Positions 19,320 to 29,179 of a stretch of 64,000 nucleotides of DNA are shown in pieces. The notes under the pieces are model-generated. The model had not been told where the DNA came from. It saw nothing but the letters and a program-made list of their open reading frames with translations, and did no database searches. Both the position numbers and the translations under genes were made by a program. The DNA lies in NCBI GenBank assembly GCA_945862435.1, contig CAMAXX010000005.1:1-64000 (forward strand), in the 5' to 3' direction. Within the stretch, counting starts at the first letter, position 1, and every line of letters starts with the position of its first letter. The DNA is from Pseudorhodobacter antarcticus (GTDB lineage: Bacteria; Pseudomonadota; Alphaproteobacteria; Rhodobacterales; Rhodobacteraceae).

Positions 19320-21404
19320 TTAGCGCCACCAATGGGCATAGCTTGCACAATATCCTTGCGCCTTGGACAAAAGCCGCAGCATCGCCCCTTTGGGCATGGC
19401 CGCCCCGCCTTGCTTGGCATTGGACAGGCGCAGCAACGCCACTTCGGGTGGGCAGGGCTGGCGCGTTATGGGATCAAAATAGCGCGGATAGGCGATCAGC
19501 GCGGTATGGGTCAGGTGAATCAGATCTGGCGCTGGCAGGCCTTTTTGATCCAAGCTGCGCAGATGGTCACGTCGCCGCTGCGGCACGTCGCCCAAATCGT
19601 GGGTCAGCCCCCAGCCCGCATAAAACGGCGCGCCCAAAATGGTGACGGGAACCCCGCGCAAAAGCGCCTCGAACCCGTAGGTCGAGGTCAGGGTAAAGAC
19701 CACATCGACCTGATCGAGCAGCTTTGCCGCATCGGCGCGCACGGCGACCAAATCGGCCAGCCCCGCCAAATCCTGCGCGGCCACTGCGCCCAAACGCAGC
19801 CCCGCTTCGACATCGGGGTGGGGTTTATAAATCATAAAACCATTCGGATGGACGGTGCGGGCGGCGCACAGAAGGTCAAGATTGCTGCGCCCACCGCCGC
19901 CAAGGAGAACCGAGGCATCATCGGTCACTTGGCCCACAACCAGAACAACTGTCCGATCTTTCGCGGCGTCGGGCAAGGTCAGCGCTGCGCCGCCAAGATT
20001 GTATTTGGACAGGCCCGCGCTGCGCAGACCATCCAGCAAAACCTGCGCCCGTGCGCGCGCGTCATCGGCAATTGGCTGCATCATCAGCGCTTCAAATCGG
20101 CTGGGGTGGGCTGGGTCATAATAAATGCCCAGATCATCCAAGATCAGGCTTAGCGGCGGTGTCAGTTCGGCCCCAAGGCCGCTGCTGCGCAAAAGCCCGT
20201 CTTCAACACGCAAAACGGGGGTATCAGGCGGGGCATTGGCCATACCCCAGACCATCAGTCTAGCGCCTGTGGCCTGCGCGCGCAGGGCCGCTTTTTGGGT
20301 ATTTTTCATGAATACCAACGGCTTATTTGGCCCGTACACGGCCTGCAAACGCCCGCGTTTCCACGCGCGCATGTTAGCTGAGACATAGCCCGCGCCATCT
20401 TCGCGCCGTGCGCGCAAGGCGGCCTCTAGCACGTCTAGCATTTCTTCAAAGCTGCATAGCGCGCCCTTAAACGGGTTAAACCAGCACGGCGCGATCAGAT
20501 GGCTGGCGGCAAACAGTTGCGCGCGGGTCAGTTTGCGCCCCCGCCGTGGAAGGGCCATGCGATCATCACTCAGTCCCCAGCCCGCATAAAACGGCGCGCC
20601 AAACACCTGTGGGCGGTGGCCTGCAAAAATCGCCTCCAGCCCCAGTTGCGACGACACGGTATAGACTGCAACCGCGCCTTCCAGCACGGCCCAAGGCGAG
20701 ATATTGGCGTCCAGAATTTCTGTGCAGGCATCGCAATCTTTGGCGCCGAAATGCCCTGCCCGATATCCGCGTGCTGTTTCGGGATGGGTTTTTATCACGA
20801 TGCGCGCGGAGGGATGTTCGCTGCGGGCAGCTTCCAGCATTTCGGTAAAGCGCGCGGCATCCGCCCCGCTATGGGCAATTGATGCATCGCCCTGCGTTTG
20901 ATCCACCACCAAAACATAGCCCGCTTGTGGCGGCGCAAGACCCTGATCGTGCATGTTATATTTCGAAATATCCAAGGCTCGCAGCCGCGCGATACCCTGC
21001 TTTGCCCTTACCAAAAGCGGGGCATCATCAAGCGGGTCTTTGGCCAAAATTTGCTCTAGCCGCGAGGGGTGCGAGAAATCAAAATGCACGCCAACGGGGT
21101 CAATCAGCAGACCAAGCGGCGGATCACCTGCGCGGCCCAAATTGATGGATCGCACAAAGGCATCCTCAACGCGCCAGACGGGCAGGCCGTGGCGGGCGGC
21201 AAAAGCCTCGCCCCTATGGGCGGTGGGTGATTTACCCCAGACAACAACGGCATCCCCTGCGCGGGGGCGCGCCAGCGGGCCAAAGGCCAGATCATAGCCC
21301 GCCGCGAACAAAATCGCGCGCAGGCGTTTTTGCTGCCAAAAGTCTGCGTTAAAATACAAAAGCCGCAGCACCTGTTCGGACGCTGCGGCTTTTTGGTTTG
21401 GCAT
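19320..21404 (-). CDS. kpsC: Capsule polysaccharide biosynthesis/export protein, KpsC-type with two repeated domains
   Basis: Two repeated halves sharing GLGAE/HPSR...LSKYN(L/M), FY-GWGL, KPHPDVEAG/KTHPETARG. Confidence 0.87.
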   Translation of the reverse strand: MPNQKAAASEQVLRLLYFNADFWQQKRLRAILFAAGYDLAFGPLARPRAGDAVVVWGKSPTAHRGEAFAARHGLPVWRVEDAFVRSINLGRAGDPPLGLLIDPVGVHFDFSHPSRLEQILAKDPLDDAPLLVRAKQGIARLRALDISKYNMHDQGLAPPQAGYVLVVDQTQGDASIAHSGADAARFTEMLEAARSEHPSARIVIKTHPETARGYRAGHFGAKDCDACTEILDANISPWAVLEGAVAVYTVSSQLGLEAIFAGHRPQVFGAPFYAGWGLSDDRMALPRRGRKLTRAQLFAASHLIAPCWFNPFKGALCSFEEMLDVLEAALRARREDGAGYVSANMRAWKRGRLQAVYGPNKPLVFMKNTQKAALRAQATGARLMVWGMANAPPDTPVLRVEDGLLRSSGLGAELTPPLSLILDDLGIYYDPAHPSRFEALMMQPIADDARARAQVLLDGLRSAGLSKYNLGGAALTLPDAAKDRTVVLVVGQVTDDASVLLGGGGRSNLDLLCAARTVHPNGFMIYKPHPDVEAGLRLGAVAAQDLAGLADLVAVRADAAKLLDQVDVVFTLTSTYGFEALLRGVPVTILGAPFYAGWGLTHDLGDVPQRRRDHLRSLDQKGLPAPDLIHLTHTALIAYPRYFDPITRQPCPPEVALLRLSNAKQGGAAMPKGAMLRLLSKAQGYCASYAHWWR

Positions 21405-21421
21405 GTGGCCCAGCACCAAGG

Positions 21422-22582
21422 TCAGTTGGCGGCGGCTGTGCCCAGCGCCGTGCCCGCCGCTGTTGACAGCGCCGTGGCCGCCGATGTGGTGCCAGTGATT
21501 GCCGTCAACACTTTTGTCCACTGCGTGAACGGTGCTTCGGTCACATAAACCGTGTCGCCATCGCGCACCAGAAAATCGCGGGCCTCGAACATGCCCGTGG
21601 GCTGGGTCAGGTCAAGCACATAAACAAAGCGTTGGTCGCCTTGCAGGTCACCTCGCCCCAGCACAGTGTTGGCGATTTCGGACGGCTCGTTGCGGAACAC
21701 GAACACGCCCGTTGGGTCGGCGCTGCTGGTGGACAGCCCGCCGACAGTGGCAATCGCCTCAATTGCGGACAGGGTTTGCGTTTCAAATTTCACCAATTGC
21801 TGGCTGCCCGTGGCCCCCAGCGCGGTAAATTTGCGGGTGTCGCGTTCCACCGTAATCTCATCGCCTGCGCGCAGCGCAATGTCGAGTTCGGGGTTGGAAT
21901 ACAAATCTAGCAGCCAGACGCGCCCCGTTTCCCTGCCGCGCGTCACGCGAATGATGGCGGTTTCAGGTTCAATCGAAACGCCGCCCGCCTGAGCCAGCAT
22001 CGACAGCAGCGTCCGCGTGGGCCGTTCAATCGGCAAAACGCCCTGCGCACCTGCAAAGCCCGAAACAGTAACAGTCGATCCATCGCCTGCAAGGCGCTGC
22101 ACGATCACCTGCGGATCGGGGGTTTGGCTGTCTAACTTTTCGGTCAGGATATTGCGCAGGCCATCGGTGGATTGGCCTGCCGCTTTGATCTTGCCCGCGT
22201 AAGGCACGAAAATATTGCCTTGGCCGTCGACTTCAATCTCGGTGAGCTGCGCCACGCGCTGGCCCGTATTGCCCAAAAGCGGATCATCTTTGACGTTTTC
22301 AAACACGGTCAGGCCCAGTTTGTCGCCGGGCGAGATGCTGTCAGATCCCAAAATGCCTGCGTTTTTGAAGGAAGCGGCAAAGCCAAGCGATGGCACAACG
22401 GATGTGGCGCGCGTGACGCGGCTGTTGACTGTGACGATGAACGCGTCTCCTTGGCGCAGCACCGAGCCTTTGAAGATTTCCGATTTATTCGGGCCAGATC
22501 GCGGCAAGCCGCACCCTGCAAGCCCCGCGACTGCGGCAACAAGGGCAAGGGCTGTTGCCCCTGTTGATAGATACGATGTCAC
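21422..22582 (-). CDS. Polysaccharide export outer-membrane lipoprotein (OPX/Wza-KpsD-like)
   Basis: Lipobox LAGCG; ISPGDKLGLTVFENV; SLBB-like repeats; followed by kpsC. Confidence 0.87.
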   Translation of the reverse strand: MTSYLSTGATALALVAAVAGLAGCGLPRSGPNKSEIFKGSVLRQGDAFIVTVNSRVTRATSVVPSLGFAASFKNAGILGSDSISPGDKLGLTVFENVKDDPLLGNTGQRVAQLTEIEVDGQGNIFVPYAGKIKAAGQSTDGLRNILTEKLDSQTPDPQVIVQRLAGDGSTVTVSGFAGAQGVLPIERPTRTLLSMLAQAGGVSIEPETAIIRVTRGRETGRVWLLDLYSNPELDIALRAGDEITVERDTRKFTALGATGSQQLVKFETQTLSAIEAIATVGGLSTSSADPTGVFVFRNEPSEIANTVLGRGDLQGDQRFVYVLDLTQPTGMFEARDFLVRDGDTVYVTEAPFTQWTKVLTAITGTTSAATALSTAAGTALGTAAAN

Positions 22583-22668
22583 TGCTCGGGCTCCTTTAGA
22601 TGGATTTGCCTCAAGTTTTTTTGTAACATATACAAGAACGCGAAAAAAAGCGAGAGGCTTTTTTCCGC

Positions 22669-23976
22669 TTAGGATACAATCCTAAGATGCAGGCGCGGGG
22701 CAGGGCGGCCCATGGCCAGCGCGTCATAGGGATCGGCGGCTTGTAGCATCATATCCACGATTTGGCGCAGCACCTCGCGCCGCCCTGTGTCCGAATAAAA
22801 CCCGCCTTGCACTTGGCTGGTTTCCAGCAGGAAATGGCGATAATCGCGGTAGGCGCGGCTGTCGGGTCGGGGGGGGGCCGCAAAGAATTCGGGCAGCGGC
22901 AGATCGCTGACGAATTCAGGTTTGGCAAAGACGGCAGCGCCAAAGCATTTCAGCGGCAATCCGCGCCACAGGGCCTGTTGGGCGGCCGTGGAATTAACGG
23001 TGACCGCCGTGCGGGCAAAGTTCAAAAGGCCAGCCAGTTTACCGCCGCGCACAAAATGCACGCGGCCCTGAGCCCCGTGTAGCGCGGCAAGGCGTTTAAT
23101 TTCGCGCGAAAGGGGCGCGCGGCCATCTTCCAGCGGGTGCGCTTTGAACACGATATGATGGTGGCCAGGCGCGCCGCGCGCAAACCCCTCCATCACCACG
23201 GCCAAAAATTCGACCATAGTTTTGAAGGGCGAATGCATCTGAAAACTTGCGTCATGTTCCAGTTGCAGCAGCACCAGATGATAAGGAAAGCCGCCGCGCT
23301 GAATGGCCCTTGTGGCAAGCATCCGTTCCCACCGATGCGGCAGCATCAGGGCAAGGCGGCGCAAATACAGCAAAAACTCCTGCCCCACTGTCAGGCTGCG
23401 GTGGGGACGGAAATTGCGAAAATCCCAAAAACCTGCCAGCACGAACCAATGATACAGCGCGCCCCAAAAGACATGCTGGCGCATATCGCCCCAGCGCGCA
23501 GGGGCATCGGGCAAATCCCTATCATAGGGGGCAATGGCGGCCTGCATCTGCGTCACCGTCAAATCCATCAGCCGCGAATTGCCGTTCGAACCGCCCCGTT
23601 CATAGGTAATCCAGTAAGGGCGCAGATACCCCTCTTCAAACACATGCACAGTGATGCCGCGCGCGCGCGCGGCGGTGATCGCTTGGGCATGGATGGGGCG
23701 GGTATCGCCATATAGCACTAGGTCGGTAATGCCGTGCGCATCCAGCAGTTCGGCGCAGGCGGCGGGCCAATCATCATGGCGGCCTCGGTAGGGGATAAAC
23801 CCCGCATTGGGCCAAAAGGCCTGATCGCCCCGATTAAAGCCAACGCGCCAGGCCTGCGCACCAGCATTGGCCAGCATTTTGCCCAAACGCGCAAAGAACG
23901 GGCCATGCGGGCCTTGCAAAAACAAGAACCTGCGCGCCGCTTGGGGCATTTCCGCCGCTGCTTTGGTTATGGTCAT
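22669..23976 (-). CDS. kpsS: Capsule polysaccharide export protein, KpsS-type
   Basis: FLFLQGPHGPFFARLGKMLANAGAQAWRVGFNRGDQAFWP...VFEEGYLRPYWITYE. Confidence 0.88.
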   Translation of the reverse strand: MTITKAAAEMPQAARRFLFLQGPHGPFFARLGKMLANAGAQAWRVGFNRGDQAFWPNAGFIPYRGRHDDWPAACAELLDAHGITDLVLYGDTRPIHAQAITAARARGITVHVFEEGYLRPYWITYERGGSNGNSRLMDLTVTQMQAAIAPYDRDLPDAPARWGDMRQHVFWGALYHWFVLAGFWDFRNFRPHRSLTVGQEFLLYLRRLALMLPHRWERMLATRAIQRGGFPYHLVLLQLEHDASFQMHSPFKTMVEFLAVVMEGFARGAPGHHHIVFKAHPLEDGRAPLSREIKRLAALHGAQGRVHFVRGGKLAGLLNFARTAVTVNSTAAQQALWRGLPLKCFGAAVFAKPEFVSDLPLPEFFAAPPRPDSRAYRDYRHFLLETSQVQGGFYSDTGRREVLRQIVDMMLQAADPYDALAMGRPAPRLHLRIVS

Positions 23977-24150
23977 TCTGCCTACCTCTGCCCCATCGTT
24001 GCTGCTTGGGGCTTACGCCAAGGTTAACCTTGGATCATCTTTAGGATGAAAATAGGGCGCATTTGCGTCAAAAGCAATGCAATCTGCGCGCTGGCCTTGC
24101 AGCAGGGCCGCGCGCGCTTTACTTTACCGCAAAACGGCAGGAGGCGCGCG

Positions 24151-24756
24151 ATGTTTACAGGAATTGTCACCGATATGGGCGAGGTGATAGCGCTGCATCC
24201 CAAAGGCGATTTGCGCGCGCGCATCGGCACTGCTTATGATGTGGCGAGTATTGATATTGGTGCCTCCATTGCCTGCGAGGGGGTGTGCCTGACAGTTGTG
24301 GCCACAGGCAGCACGCCGCGCACTTGGTTTGATGTGGACATTTCTGCCGAAACCGTTCGCAAAACCAATATTGGCGGCGATAACGGCTGGGCGGTCGGCC
24401 AGCGTATCAACCTTGAACGGGCGCTGCGGGTGGGGGATGAGTTGGGCGGTCATATCGTGTCGGGCCATATTGATGGCGTGGCCGAAGTGGTCGGCCTCGC
24501 CTCCGAAGGCGATAGCCTGCGCGTGACCTTCCGCGCGCCCGATACCCTGGCGCGGTTTATCGCCCCCAAAGGGTCGGTCGCGCTGAGCGGCACTTCGCTG
24601 ACTGTGAACGATGTGCGGGGCGCTGATTTTGATATTAATTTTATCCCCCATACCCAAGCGGTCACAACGTGGGGCGGGGTAAAAGTCGGCGATTTGGTGA
24701 ACCTTGAAGTGGACACGATGGCGCGCTATGTGGCGCGGCTGCGGGAGTATGACTAA
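24151..24756 (+). CDS. ribE: Riboflavin synthase alpha chain
   Basis: MFTGIVTDMGEVIAL...GVCLTVV; GHIVSGHIDGVAE; lumazine-binding repeats. Confidence 0.92.
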   Translation: MFTGIVTDMGEVIALHPKGDLRARIGTAYDVASIDIGASIACEGVCLTVVATGSTPRTWFDVDISAETVRKTNIGGDNGWAVGQRINLERALRVGDELGGHIVSGHIDGVAEVVGLASEGDSLRVTFRAPDTLARFIAPKGSVALSGTSLTVNDVRGADFDINFIPHTQAVTTWGGVKVGDLVNLEVDTMARYVARLREYD

Positions 24757-24861
24757 CCCCATTCCTGCACAGTCCTTTCGCAGGGCGCGATCTTGCGCCG
24801 CACTGGCATTGCCCTGTGCAATCGGCTAAGGGCAAATAAAGCATTTCACAGGATTTTAGAG

Positions 24862-25959
24862 ATGAGCGAGAAGACCGATTATTCCGATGCAATTTCCTCG
24901 ATTGAAGAGATCATCGAAGATGCACGCAACGGCAAAATGTGTATTTTGGTCGATCATGAAGACCGCGAAAATGAGGGGGATTTGGTGATCCCCGCCGAAA
25001 TGGCTGATGCGGCAGCGATCAACTTTATGGCGACCCATGGTCGGGGCCTGATTTGCCTGACCCTGACGGGCGAGCGGATTGACGCGCTGGGTCTGCCGTT
25101 GATGGCTGCGCGCAACTCCTCGCGGCACGAGACTGCCTTTACAGTGTCGATCGAGGCGCGCGAAGGCGTTGACACAGGCATTTCGGCGGCCGACCGCGCC
25201 CGCACTGTGGCCGTGGCGATTGACCCAGATGCCAAACCATCCGACCTTGCCACTCCGGGCCATGTATTTCCGCTGCGCGCGCGCGATGGCGGCGTTTTGG
25301 TGCGCGCTGGCCATACCGAAGCAGCCACCGACATCGCGCGCCTTGCGGGCATGAACCCAGCGGGTGTGATCTGCGAGATTATGAACGACGATGGCACCAT
25401 GGCGCGGCTGCCCGATCTGGTGGCTTTTGGCCAAAAGCACGCGCTGAAAATTGGCACTATCTCCGATTTGATCGCGTACCGCCGCCGCCACGATAATCTG
25501 GTGAAAGAAAAGTCGGTCCGCCGCGTCACCTCGGCCCATGGCGGCGATTGGCTTATGCGAATTTTCGCCGATGACACCCATGGAGACGAGCATATTGTTC
25601 TGACCAAGGGCGATTTGGCAGGGGATGCGCCCGTGCTGGTGCGCGTGCATAATCTGAACCCTTTGGAAGATGTTTTGGGCATTTCCGAAGGTCATTCCAG
25701 CGACATCCACGGCGCGATGCGGGTGATTGCCGAGGCAGGGCGCGGCGTGGTTGTGCTTTTGCGCGATACATCGATGAAAATGGTGCTGGAAGGCGAGGTA
25801 TCGCCGCAAACCCTGCGCCAATATGGGCTTGGCGCGCAGATACTGGCAGCACTGGGCCTGACCAAGATCACTCTGGTCACCAATTCCGCCGCCCCGCGCG
25901 TGGTGGCCCTTGAAGCATATGGCCTGAATATCACAGGCACCAAAGCAATTACGGAGTAA
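24862..25959 (+). CDS. ribB: 3,4-dihydroxy-2-butanone-4-phosphate synthase with GTP cyclohydrolase II-like C-terminal domain
   Basis: ILVDHEDRENEGDLVIPAEMA; GRGLICL; TEAATDIARLAG; C-terminal RibA-like region. Confidence 0.92.
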   Translation: MSEKTDYSDAISSIEEIIEDARNGKMCILVDHEDRENEGDLVIPAEMADAAAINFMATHGRGLICLTLTGERIDALGLPLMAARNSSRHETAFTVSIEAREGVDTGISAADRARTVAVAIDPDAKPSDLATPGHVFPLRARDGGVLVRAGHTEAATDIARLAGMNPAGVICEIMNDDGTMARLPDLVAFGQKHALKIGTISDLIAYRRRHDNLVKEKSVRRVTSAHGGDWLMRIFADDTHGDEHIVLTKGDLAGDAPVLVRVHNLNPLEDVLGISEGHSSDIHGAMRVIAEAGRGVVVLLRDTSMKMVLEGEVSPQTLRQYGLGAQILAALGLTKITLVTNSAAPRVVALEAYGLNITGTKAITE

Positions 25960-25962
25960 ACC

Positions 25963-26463
25963 ATGGCGAGCGCCGAGCAGCACTATACCCTTCCCGCGCC
26001 CAGTTTTGACAAACCCGTCAAAGTTTTGATCGTGGTTGCGCCCTATTACAAAGACATCTCCGATCAGTTGGTCGCAGGCGCACGCGCGGCGGCAGAAGGC
26101 TGCGGGGCGGACGTGGAAGTCATCGAAGTGCCAGGCGCATTAGAAGTGCCGACGGCCATTGCGATGGCAGAACGCCTGCAAAAGTTCGATGCGTATGTCG
26201 CGCTGGGCTGCGTTATTCGCGGCGAGACGACGCATTACGACACAGTCTGCACCGACTCGTCCCGCGCGATTTCCATGCTGGGCCTTAGCGGGGCTGCCAT
26301 TGGCAACGGCATCCTGACAGTGGAAAACCGCGCGCAAGCCTTGGCGCGGGCAGAAGTGGCGGGCCAGAATAAAGGCGGGGGCGCGGCCCTTGCGGCCTTG
26401 CATCTGGTCGCACTCTCGCGCAAATGGGCGCGCAGCACCACAGGAATTGGCTTTCGCGCATGA
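25963..26463 (+). CDS. ribH: 6,7-dimethyl-8-ribityllumazine synthase
   Basis: VIEVPGALEVPTAIAMAERLQKFDAYVALGCVIRGETTHYD. Confidence 0.93.
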   Translation: MASAEQHYTLPAPSFDKPVKVLIVVAPYYKDISDQLVAGARAAAEGCGADVEVIEVPGALEVPTAIAMAERLQKFDAYVALGCVIRGETTHYDTVCTDSSRAISMLGLSGAAIGNGILTVENRAQALARAEVAGQNKGGGAALAALHLVALSRKWARSTTGIGFRA

Positions 26464-26915
26464 CGGACAAACGGCACATGAAATCGGCGGCGCGGCTTTA
26501 TGCTGTGCAGGCGCTGTTTCAAATGGAAGCCTCTGGCCAAACGGTCGAGGCGGTCTGCGCCGAATTTGTCGAGCATCGTTTTGGTGCGGTTTATGAAGAT
26601 GATGAAATGGCCGAAGGCGATGTATCGCACTTCCGCGCCGTGGTCGATCACGCGGTCAACCACCAAGCCCTGATAGACCAATTGACCGACCGCGCGCTGG
26701 TGGCCAAATGGCCACTGGGCCGCATCGACCCCGTTTTGCGCGCCCTGTTTCGCGCGGCAGGGGCAGAACTGACGCAACTGCCCACCCCGCCGCGCGTGGC
26801 GATTACCGAATATGTCGATGTCGCACGCGCATTTTTCGACGGCGGTAAAGAGCCGAAATTCGTGAACGCCGTGCTGGATCACATGGCGCATGAGGGGCGG
26901 CCAGACGGGTTTTGA
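26460..26915 (+). CDS. nusB: Transcription antitermination factor NusB
   Basis: SAARLYAVQALFQME...; ATGA overlap with ribH. Confidence 0.9.
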   Translation: MTDKRHMKSAARLYAVQALFQMEASGQTVEAVCAEFVEHRFGAVYEDDEMAEGDVSHFRAVVDHAVNHQALIDQLTDRALVAKWPLGRIDPVLRALFRAAGAELTQLPTPPRVAITEYVDVARAFFDGGKEPKFVNAVLDHMAHEGRPDGF

Positions 26916-26995
26916 GGGGGGGGCTTTGATCCGGCAAGACCGCGCACCTTCCCTTAACGCATAACCTGTTGCCTTTCCCCAAAGGACGCGCCCAA

Positions 26996-27313
26996 ATGCC
27001 CAAACTCAGCCGCCTTTGCTTCACCCAAGCTCTCATCGAATTTGCGTTGTCGGTGGGGTTCTTGGGACCGCGGGTTTGGCCCAATGTCGCCTATCTGGGG
27101 CAACTGGTTCTGCACACCGCAGCGGGCGGGGTTGCCACTGTGATACTGTTTGTGATGAACAGCATTATCTTTTCAGGCGTGCAGTTTGCCATTGCCTCTA
27201 TGCGTTTGGCCGATGACACCGCGCCCCCGCATGCACGGCATCTCGCGCAAAATGTTTTGCGCGCTGTCCCTGTAAGGGTCGCCGTCCAGTCGCGCCAAAA
27301 ATCTGCGAAATAG
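26996..27313 (+). CDS. Small hypothetical membrane protein
   Basis: Two predicted hydrophobic stretches; 105 aa. Confidence 0.5.
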   Translation: MPKLSRLCFTQALIEFALSVGFLGPRVWPNVAYLGQLVLHTAAGGVATVILFVMNSIIFSGVQFAIASMRLADDTAPPHARHLAQNVLRAVPVRVAVQSRQKSAK

Positions 27314-27314
27314 G

Positions 27315-27480
27315 GTGGCGGGCCCGCAGCGGCCGTGACGGCGTGAATTTCCCGAGAGCCTGAGTGTTCAGGTGGTCGCCAGATAACAAGACCAGGATCT
27401 TGCCAGAGCCAGCAGCCTCGGAGATGCTTATCGGCCACTGGAAAAGGGCCATTCACGAGAAGAGCAGAACCCGCCGCCCC
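27315..27480 (+). ncRNA. ssrS: Probable 6S RNA
   Basis: Long rod-like self-complementarity: ggcggg...cccgcc ends and cgtgaat (27342) / attcacg (27451), with a large central bulge; local TGTTCNNG...CCAG resembles E. coli 6S; intergenic. Confidence 0.5.
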
Positions 27481-27553
27481 CACAGATAGGCCCCATCCCC
27501 CCCGCTTGCAAGCCCAGCCTTGCAAGGTGCTGTGCGGCGGGCCAATATGCGCC

Positions 27554-28033
27554 ATGGCCGACCTGCCCGACATATTGCCCGCAATGGCGGGCAGACAGCT
27601 TGCGCGCGGGGTTTCGCGCGCATTACGCAGCTATGATTTTGCCACGTTAGAGGAATTCGTGCCCGCCGCTGGCCTGCGCGTGGACGTCATGGCGCTGGGG
27701 CCAAAAGGCGAATTTTGGGTGATTGAATGCAAATCATCGCGCGCCGATTATCAAAGCGATTCTAAATGGCACAAATACATCGACTGGTGCGACCGATTCT
27801 TTTGGGCCGTGCCGCCTGATTTCCCGCATAAGATTTTGCCAGAGGGGACGGGGCTAATCCTAGCGGATGCTTATGGCGCAGAAATCGTCCAAATGGGGCC
27901 AAATACTGCGCTGCCCGCCGCCCGTCGCCGCGCGCAAACCCTGCGCTTTGCCCGCACGGCCGCACTGCGCGACCAAGCGGCGCGCGATACAGGCATTAGC
28001 GCTTTTTTGAACCAGAATTTGCCGCCGCCATAG
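27554..28033 (+). CDS. mmcB: MmcB family DNA repair protein
   Basis: LRVDVMALGPKGEFWVIECKSSRADYQSDSKWHKYIDWCDRFFWAV. Confidence 0.85.
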   Translation: MADLPDILPAMAGRQLARGVSRALRSYDFATLEEFVPAAGLRVDVMALGPKGEFWVIECKSSRADYQSDSKWHKYIDWCDRFFWAVPPDFPHKILPEGTGLILADAYGAEIVQMGPNTALPAARRRAQTLRFARTAALRDQAARDTGISAFLNQNLPPP

Positions 28034-28211
28034 CCCGCGCCACATCGATTGCCGCGCGCAGTTCCTCGGCTATCTCTTCTGCTTCGTCAGGGTCAAAATC
28101 AAGGGGCAATTCCATACCGCCTTCGGCCTCGATATAAATCCGCACCATGCCCTGATCGGTTGGGCCAATTTGAATATTTGCGGCCACATCGCTTTGTTTG
28201 TTGATGCTCAA
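27996..28211 (-). CDS. Small conserved protein, probable TTG start; DUF6324-like
   Basis: SINKQSDVAANIQIGPTDQGMVRIYIEAEGGMELPLDFDPDEAEEIAEELRAAI. Confidence 0.65.
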   Translation of the reverse strand: MSINKQSDVAANIQIGPTDQGMVRIYIEAEGGMELPLDFDPDEAEEIAEELRAAIDVARAMAAANSGSKKR

Positions 28212-28313
28212 GGTGCTGCTCCCAATGATCGTATAGCAAAAGCGTAACAAGATGCGCGCGCCTTAGCAATCGGGCACTTGCAATCTGCGCGCGGGGGGGA
28301 TAAATCGCGCCTA

Positions 28314-28390
28314 GTGCCGCGTTAGCTCAGTTGGTTAGAGCGCTTGATTGTGGATCAAGAGGTCCCCCGTTCGAGCCGGGGACGTGGTAC
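28314..28390 (+). tRNA. tRNA-His (anticodon GTG) with G-1
   Basis: gtgccgcgttagctcagttggttagagcgcttgattGTGgatcaagaggtcccccgttcgagccggggacgtggtac; cloverleaf pairs. Confidence 0.93.
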
Positions 28391-28728
28391 CATCCCTATA
28401 TTTTTTGCTGATTTCTGCGTGTTGTGCATCTGCCTATTGGGCCGATGCCTTCGGCGAGGATATTTGTGTATTTGTGAAAGACCTACACCTTTCACCGCAG
28501 CAAATCCCAACCTCGAGTTGCCAGACGCGGCTGTATGCGTTCAATGTGCTGCAGGTGCAAGACTGAACCGCGAGCGGCAAGTTTTGGGGTTAAAGGCCCG
28601 TTCGATCGTGTGTCATTTGGGCTGGTTGTCGCAGGTGTTGCACTGGGCGCAAAATATCAAGAATGTCGGCCTTCGTCTGAAGTTGGTTATTGACGCGCGA
28701 TACCAATGGAGCAAATCATGGCTTTTCT

Positions 28729-28905
28729 TTGGTCAGCGCGGTGCGTGTCGGCGAAATCTGCCGCATCGCGTTTGAGGATGTTGACTGGGCCAATCACACG
28801 GTGACCATTCGGAATCGCAAGGGCTCCAAACAAAGGATTGGCAACAATCAAGTTGCCCCTCTGTTGCTTGCAGCAATGAACACCGCCCGAGCGCGTGCGA
28901 TGTGA
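28729..28905 (+). pseudogene. Tyrosine recombinase (integrase) remnant downstream of tRNA-His
   Basis: AVRVGEICRIAFEDVDWANHTVTIRNRKGSKQRIGNNQVAPLL: integrase catalytic-Arg box region only; no N-terminal half, no HxxR/Tyr box. Confidence 0.7.
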
Positions 28906-28918
28906 CTGGCGGTACGGG

Positions 28919-29179
28919 CCGATCTATAGGGCGATGTTTTGTCCAGTTCGCGCAGATTGCTCCATCGCGAGGGTTGTCAGAAGGGTTATCCGCGCCTCTT
29001 GCGCCGTAGCATGTGCGGCGGGCCTGCCTGTGACAAGCCGGTCAAGCCATGCCCGCGTTTCGTTGGCCAAAGGCCCCCAAAACTCGCCCAATGCCCAATC
29101 TCCAGCGGTGTTAGATCCCAGAAACGCCATGTTGACGCTGTGATCGGGCACATAGGCATGTGGGATGCCAGTGTCGGAA
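28919..29179. repeat. 261-bp direct repeat, left copy (3' end of intact oxidoreductase gene); partner 47428-47688
   Basis: Equal length, no indels, about 21 mismatches (about 92% identity) by manual comparison. Confidence 0.92.

Noticed and set aside
24757-24861. Possible FMN riboswitch upstream of ribB
   Set aside because: No recognisable FMN (RFN) core such as AGGATCTTCGGGGC...CCGAC; the 105-bp gap is not convincing.
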